Source of the DNA: Desulfarculaceae bacterium
GTDB taxonomy: Bacteria; Desulfobacterota; Desulfobacteria; Desulfobacterales; Desulfobacteraceae
NCBI GenBank assembly: GCA_021737205.1
Contig: JAIPEK010000012.1
Coordinates: forward strand, 1-18,381
Direction: 5' to 3'
DNA: 18,381 nucleotides
Below are positions 14,397 to 18,381 of the stretch, in pieces (position 1 is the stretch's first letter; each line of letters begins with the position of its first letter). The notes beneath the pieces were generated by a model that was not told the DNA's origin, ran no database searches, and was given only the letters and a program-made list of their open reading frames with translations. The translations under genes were made by a program, and so were the position numbers.

Positions 14397-15332
14397 TCAG
14401 TACCTGACAAGTCCGAATATCCGCTTGATCAATCCTAAGGTCCGTCTTACGGGGCTTTTGAAGATCCTGGTGTATTCGGCAACGATACTTTCCGCTTCGT
14501 AGCTGTCGAATTGAGGCATTTCTTTTTCGGTGAGCTTCTCTCTGAACCGCATCACCCAGATATAAAAGTCGGTGGCGGTTCTGTGGGGAAAATATGCCAT
14601 GATCCTGTATTTCTTAATGATTTCCACAAACGGGGTATAAACGGTATCATACCAGGAGACAGCAGCTTCTTGCACGGAAACTTCCTTTCCGTCGCGATTC
14701 TCGAGATAGTACCTGTGGATCTGGATCTGTTTCATCAAAAACGGATATCCCCCGATCCGGGTCAATGCCAGGTCCGGGTTCCGGCCGGTTTTGAGCCCCG
14801 TTTCCTTTAGAAACTTGTGATAGGTTTCCAGGATGGCCAGTTCTTCAATATCCGTATCCGTGTTCAAAGAAACGTCACAGTCGTATTCGAACACCCGGGC
14901 TTCAAGGGAGCGGAAATTTCGCGCCCTTGCCACCGAAATCCGGTGATGCCCGTCTTTTACAAAATACACGTTGCAGACCTTGTACAGCTCTACCGGCGGC
15001 AGGTCCTGTTTTGAGTCAATGGCTTTTTCCACATTCTTCCACCGTTCCCTGAGGCTTTCATCGAGCGGAAAAAAATGGCGGGTGAATCCTTTATACCGGC
15101 CCTGGCTTCCGATTATCGAATCCAGGCGTACCGATTTTATCCCGATATCTTTCACCAGAAGGAGCTCCAGCCGCTCTCTTACATCATCGAACGGTAAGAG
15201 CTGTTTGGTCTTCCGGAATGGAAATCCCTTGATCTCCTCTATGAATGCTTTGGTCATGGCGTTTGAAAAATTAGAATCAAGACGTTCGGCACGGTTCGCA
15301 CGATTTTCGGCTCTGCTTTTAAAAAGTGGCAT
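14397..15332 (-). CDS. ParB/sulfiredoxin-fold protein with GHHR motif, function unknown
   Basis: 311 residues. The middle part reads LPPVELYKVCNVYFVKDGHH then RISVARARNF (about residues 111-140), the ParB/Srx pattern in which G-x-H-R binds a nucleotide phosphate (here G128-H129-H130-R131). The N-terminus is rich in arginine and asparagine and the C-terminal 150 residues have no helix-turn-helix that I recognise, so this is not a chromosomal ParB. There is no signal peptide or membrane span. It is convergent with the transporter and divergent from the GlmS-like gene, with element 2 in the shared upstream region. The start at 15332 has only a poor ribosome site; M26 is a possible alternative. 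It may be a CTP/ATP-binding or phosphotransfer protein; the substrate is unknown. Confidence 0.72.
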   Translation of the reverse strand: MPLFKSRAENRANRAERLDSNFSNAMTKAFIEEIKGFPFRKTKQLLPFDDVRERLELLLVKDIGIKSVRLDSIIGSQGRYKGFTRHFFPLDESLRERWKNVEKAIDSKQDLPPVELYKVCNVYFVKDGHHRISVARARNFRSLEARVFEYDCDVSLNTDTDIEELAILETYHKFLKETGLKTGRNPDLALTRIGGYPFLMKQIQIHRYYLENRDGKEVSVQEAAVSWYDTVYTPFVEIIKKYRIMAYFPHRTATDFYIWVMRFREKLTEKEMPQFDSYEAESIVAEYTRIFKSPVRRTLGLIKRIFGLVRY

Positions 15333-15369
15333 GGGGTAATATATTCTATCTGGTCCGGTTAGATGATTT

Positions 15370-15485
15370 GTAACCGTTCACGGAATGTTGAAATTGGAAA
15401 TTGGAAATTTGGCCTTCGTGCCCGACCTTACCCTTCTCCCCAATTTCTACTTTCCAATTTCAAGTTTCAAATCGTGAACGGTTAC
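15370..15485. mobile_element. 116-bp MITE-like element 2 with the same ends as element 1
   Basis: The left end GTAACCGTTCACGG (15370-15383) is inverted at the right end as CGTGAACGGTTAC (15473-15485), 13 of 14 bases matching. Directly outside lies GATGATTT on both sides (15362-15369 and 15486-15493), a perfect 8-bp target duplication. The interior is unrelated to element 1: it has GAAATTGGAAA (15390-15400) inverted as TTTCCAATTTC (15451-15461), so the whole element can fold into a long hairpin. It has no ORF of note and no transposase. Confidence 0.85.
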
Positions 15486-15575
15486 GATGATTTTTTATTG
15501 CAATTTGTTTTAAGATATAATAGTGAAACACATTATTGCAATATAAAAAAACGTTCTGGATACATTTTTTCAAAA

Positions 15576-15593
15576 TGACAGGTTTTGTTTCAT
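15576..15593 (+). promoter_or_regulatory. RpiR-type half-site before the GlmS-like gene (box C)
   Basis: TGACAGGTTTTGTTTCAT matches box B (8237-8254) at 17 of 18 bases, 14 of them consecutive, and box A at 15 of 18. No matching right half is present; instead a different imperfect inverted repeat follows (15591-15607). It lies 61 bases before the GlmS-like start. Because three copies lie before genes and none was noticed elsewhere, a shared regulator is plausible. Confidence 0.5.
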
Positions 15594-15654
15594 TCGGAGT
15601 CCGAGTGCCTGAATCGATAAAATGGACTGAAATATAATAAATGCGGGGTTGCGG

Positions 15655-18381
15655 ATGTGTGGAATCGTAGCATACTTCGGAAGCGCACCGAACAGCCTGA
15701 GCAGGGTTGTTACGGGAATGTCGGCCATTATTTACAGGGCCCCGGACAGTACGGGCGTGGCGAAGTTCGGGAATATGGCCGATCCGATCAACATGAGGAA
15801 AAACCTGGGAAGTGTGGCCGGGCTTTTCGAGGTTCTGGAAAATGATCCCATCGATCGAAACTGTGACCGGCAACTTATGTCCATATGGCAGGAAGGTGGG
15901 TTGGATGCGGAACAGATGCAGAAACGGCTGATCGAGTATGAAGGCCTGCCTTTGGATATGTTCAACGAAATCCGTGGCGACCGGGCATCATGGCCGGTAT
16001 TCGAACAGCTCACTTCCCGGTTTTCATCCGGTCAGATGTCGGTTTATCCCGGCTGCCCCGGAAAACCCCATCCCATAGAGCGGTTTACGGTCCGCTCCCG
16101 GAATGATTTGCGGCGCGTTGTGGAAACAATGCTGAAAACGTACGATCTTTCCTTTGTGGCCATCAAATCGATTTTCCGCTCCCATCTGGAAAAAGGCATT
16201 AACGCCCTGGGAAAGGCCAAGCCGGTAAAGGCGAGCGTGGCTGATATTTATAACGCCTTTGACCACCTGTTCCAGGTGATTTTTGAAGAGTACCGGCCGG
16301 TGGAGTTTACCCGGCAGAGTTCGAAACGCGTTCACATGAACCCGCATGCCAAAAAATACATCTGGCAGCTCATATCCGGTATTCCGGTGAAAATCCCGGA
16401 TGATTTCGACAATGACGGGATCAAAAATCTGTTCCGGCTTCTGGATGAAGCGCTTTTGTCAAGAATCCATACAGATCCCGGTATATCCGACGGGATACAG
16501 AAAAGTCTGAACTATGCCATGGCCGGAGATTATGAAACAACCGTCATCGGATGGCACACGCTTTACGGGGCGGAAAAAGGGGTGAATGTATATGGAAAAG
16601 CTGCGGCCGCTGTTCTGGAATGGATGCAGAAAAACGAGATTCTCAAGGCCATGTCCATGAGCATATCCGCAGGTACCCGGGCCGCCCTGTCCGCTCCATT
16701 GGGCGTGACCGGTCCCAAGTGCCTGAACTACCTGGTACAGCCGGTTCTCACCCAGGGAAGGTGGGCGCTTCAGTCAGAGGTGACGTTGAAAAACGCGCAT
16801 CCGTTCTTTGACGAAAACCGGAACAGGAGCATCGTTTTGAACGGCCAGTTTGCGGCTTCGGTGGAAGAGGAAATGCGCGACTTTCTCGCCGGTGTGGTGG
16901 GAGTGCCGTTCAGGAGCGACAATTCGTCCGAATATTTTGCCCTTTTATGGGGATACTATTTTGATGTGCTGAAAAATGAGAAACGGCAGTTTCAGCAGGT
17001 CAAGGACCAGGTGGAGAAAGGCCTTGAAGAATATGCCGTGGGAAGCAACACCATCAATTACCAGATTTTCAAGCAGATACGGGACAAAGGGGACCGGGAT
17101 TTGGATGAAGTGGCCTTTGTGGAGGCGGCCAGGCGTTTTACCAAAAACGGCGGCCAGATCGCAGTGGCCGGTATCAGTGTGAAATCCCCCCGGACCATTT
17201 ACGCGGTATCCAACAACCGACCGGTTTTCATCGTCCGAAGACGGGATACCAGTGACTATATGGTGGTGTCGGATATTAACGCCTCTTTGGGGCTGTTCTC
17301 CCAGCTGGAAATCATGGAGGTGACCAAGGCCTACGAGAGCCTGTTAAAGCAGCGGGACCGCAAGATCAAAGATCTGAACCGGCAGCAGGCATCCAAGGAA
17401 GAGATCGAGAAGTGCAGGGAAGACCGGGATGCGGAAATCGACAGTGTACTGACCCGGTTCGCTGTGGATGTGTATGCGCTTGAAGGGGAAAACCTGTTTG
17501 CCCGGATCAATACGGATTTCAAAAACGGGAACGTGGAGCGCACTGTGGAAATTACCGATTTCGAGGGGAAAATCCTCCATGATATCGAGCCCTACCGGAT
17601 CAATCTGACGCCGCCCCATGTGCACAAGGATCTGGACAAGTCGTTTTATAGAACCCACCTGGAAGAGGTCCCCGAGCTTCTGGAAACCATGGTGGACAAT
17701 GTCCTCAACTCCAGTTTCAACATCAACGGGTTCAGCATTAACGAAAGATACCTCAAAAGACGGTTCGGCGAGAATCTCGGTGGTATCAAACGGGTTTTCA
17801 TCGCCGGAATGGGCACTTCCTTTCATGCGGCGCTTGCGGTTTCCAATTTTATCCGGCAGACTTTTCCGCATCTCCAGGTGATTGTGCGGCAGCCGGTGGA
17901 GATCGACCTGATGAAGGGTACATTCGTCCCGGAAGAGGACCTGGTGCTCCTTTTGAGCTGGAGTGCCACAACTGCGGAAATGGTGAAACTCTCCAAAGAA
18001 CTGTACCGGCAAAATATTCTGTTCATCGGGGTCACCGAGAAAATCTTCGGGGATATGGCGCTTGTGGCCCGCAAGAGCTGCGGTGTCGTGTACGTGATGA
18101 GCGGCGAGGAAGTGACGGTTTCAGCCGTCAAGAGCACGTTTTGTTCCATGATGAGCCTTGTGTTGTTCAGCCTTTACATATGCAGGGATATCATCCGCCG
18201 GCCGGTGGACTGGAGTGTCACAGGGGGAATCATGCAGATTTCCCATTATCTGAAATCCATGACGGATGACAAAAACTTGGAGGGTCTGGCAGGCGAGATC
18301 GCATCCCGGTATGCCGGGGCGGACGGGTTTGTTCTGATCGATGCCCTCCATTTTACCGGTACCGGCCATGAGGCGGTTCTC
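15655..18381 (+). CDS. Giant GlmS-like protein (glutaminase + SIS), 3' end outside window
   Basis: 909 residues in view, still open at the right edge; normal GlmS is about 610. MCGIVAYFG supplies the N-terminal nucleophile C2, fixing the start at 15655 despite a weak ribosome site. YRAPDSTG matches the YRGYDSAG motif. The next glutaminase motif, GRWA...NAHP (R369, H382; spacing as in GlmS R73/H86), comes only about 295 residues later than expected, so a large insertion (about 65-360) splits the domain. NG at 396-397 matches N98-G99. RSDNSSE replaces the usual ETDTE, so the glutamine-contacting D123 appears to be serine. A charged, coiled-coil-like insertion (about 560-600) follows. The SIS domain starts at GMGTS (718-722), but SQSGET is replaced by SWSATTAE (768-775). 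The fold is clear; GlmS activity is doubtful. Confidence 0.85.
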   Translation, partial: MCGIVAYFGSAPNSLSRVVTGMSAIIYRAPDSTGVAKFGNMADPINMRKNLGSVAGLFEVLENDPIDRNCDRQLMSIWQEGGLDAEQMQKRLIEYEGLPLDMFNEIRGDRASWPVFEQLTSRFSSGQMSVYPGCPGKPHPIERFTVRSRNDLRRVVETMLKTYDLSFVAIKSIFRSHLEKGINALGKAKPVKASVADIYNAFDHLFQVIFEEYRPVEFTRQSSKRVHMNPHAKKYIWQLISGIPVKIPDDFDNDGIKNLFRLLDEALLSRIHTDPGISDGIQKSLNYAMAGDYETTVIGWHTLYGAEKGVNVYGKAAAAVLEWMQKNEILKAMSMSISAGTRAALSAPLGVTGPKCLNYLVQPVLTQGRWALQSEVTLKNAHPFFDENRNRSIVLNGQFAASVEEEMRDFLAGVVGVPFRSDNSSEYFALLWGYYFDVLKNEKRQFQQVKDQVEKGLEEYAVGSNTINYQIFKQIRDKGDRDLDEVAFVEAARRFTKNGGQIAVAGISVKSPRTIYAVSNNRPVFIVRRRDTSDYMVVSDINASLGLFSQLEIMEVTKAYESLLKQRDRKIKDLNRQQASKEEIEKCREDRDAEIDSVLTRFAVDVYALEGENLFARINTDFKNGNVERTVEITDFEGKILHDIEPYRINLTPPHVHKDLDKSFYRTHLEEVPELLETMVDNVLNSSFNINGFSINERYLKRRFGENLGGIKRVFIAGMGTSFHAALAVSNFIRQTFPHLQVIVRQPVEIDLMKGTFVPEEDLVLLLSWSATTAEMVKLSKELYRQNILFIGVTEKIFGDMALVARKSCGVVYVMSGEEVTVSAVKSTFCSMMSLVLFSLYICRDIIRRPVDWSVTGGIMQISHYLKSMTDDKNLEGLAGEIASRYAGADGFVLIDALHFTGTGHEAVL

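Larger units (their letters stand above)
15333..15654. other. Divergent intergenic region between the ParB-like and GlmS-like genes
   Basis: 322 bases, AT-rich. It contains element 2 (15370-15485), a TATAAT at 15516-15521 that could be a -10 element for the GlmS-like gene (no good -35 at the right distance), box C (15576-15593), and an imperfect inverted repeat CATTCGGA-g-TCCGAGTG (15591-15607) next to it. No RNA gene was recognised. Confidence 0.5.

Noticed and set aside
15390..15461. CRISPR-like or tandem repeat (GAAATTGG units)
   Set aside because: Only two to three short overlapping units without spacers; they form the internal arms of element 2.
15498..15521. Complete sigma-70 promoter for the GlmS-like gene
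   Set aside because: TATAAT is present, but the nearest -35-like TTGCAA is only 12 bases upstream and the correctly spaced hexamer is poor.
17344..18012. 222-codon minus-strand open frame
   Set aside because: Antisense to the GlmS-like gene whose glutaminase and SIS motifs establish the coding strand.

Overview
The window reads as ordinary chromosomal DNA from an anaerobic bacterium, most probably a sulfate-reducing Desulfobacterota (Desulfobacterales-like). This placement is inferred from the gene mix and not proven: atpB-atpE as a pair without F1 genes, a tungsten/molybdopterin aldehyde:ferredoxin oxidoreductase, an MttB-family corrinoid methyltransferase, and a glycine betaine/choline ABC transporter. 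No rRNA, tRNA, CRISPR array or phage gene was seen.

Layout. 1-1031: 3' part of atpB and complete atpE (F0 subunits a and c), ending at a hairpin terminator shared with a convergent zinc-ribbon NUDIX hydrolase (1107-1691, minus). 1792-4195: a four-gene plus-strand cluster of two tandemly duplicated PilZ (c-di-GMP receptor) proteins, a small protein sharing its N-terminal peptide with the second PilZ protein, and a zinc-ribbon ParA/MinD-type ATPase. 4235-5098 (minus): an RpiR-family regulator, divergent from 5226-9554 (plus), which encodes aldehyde:ferredoxin oxidoreductase, an iron-type alcohol dehydrogenase and an MttB-like methyltransferase. 9867-14264 (plus): a four-gene OpuC/YehZYXW-type osmoprotectant ABC transporter, closed by a 16-bp perfect terminator stem. 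14397-15332 (minus): a ParB/Srx-fold protein with a GHHR motif. 15655 to the right edge (plus): a giant GlmS-like protein, still open at the end of the window, with about 295 extra residues inside its glutaminase domain.

How the genes may work together. The central region looks like a quaternary-amine island. The transporter would import choline or glycine betaine. The Fe-ADH and AOR could oxidise choline to betaine aldehyde and then to glycine betaine with ferredoxin as acceptor. The MttB-like enzyme could then demethylate betaine. A near-palindromic 38-bp site lies between rpiR and the AOR gene, its left half recurs overlapping a promoter-like sequence before the MttB gene, and a third copy of the half-site lies before the GlmS-like gene. 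This suggests one regulon under the RpiR protein. The substrate assignment and the regulon are both inference.

Two small non-autonomous elements (9631-9827 and 15370-15485) share 13-14-bp terminal inverted repeats (GTAACCGTTCACGG), have unrelated interiors, and are each flanked by a perfect 8-bp target duplication. They form one transposable family. The first carries a 34-codon ORF that may be a remnant of a four-helix-bundle (23S rRNA intervening-sequence) protein gene.
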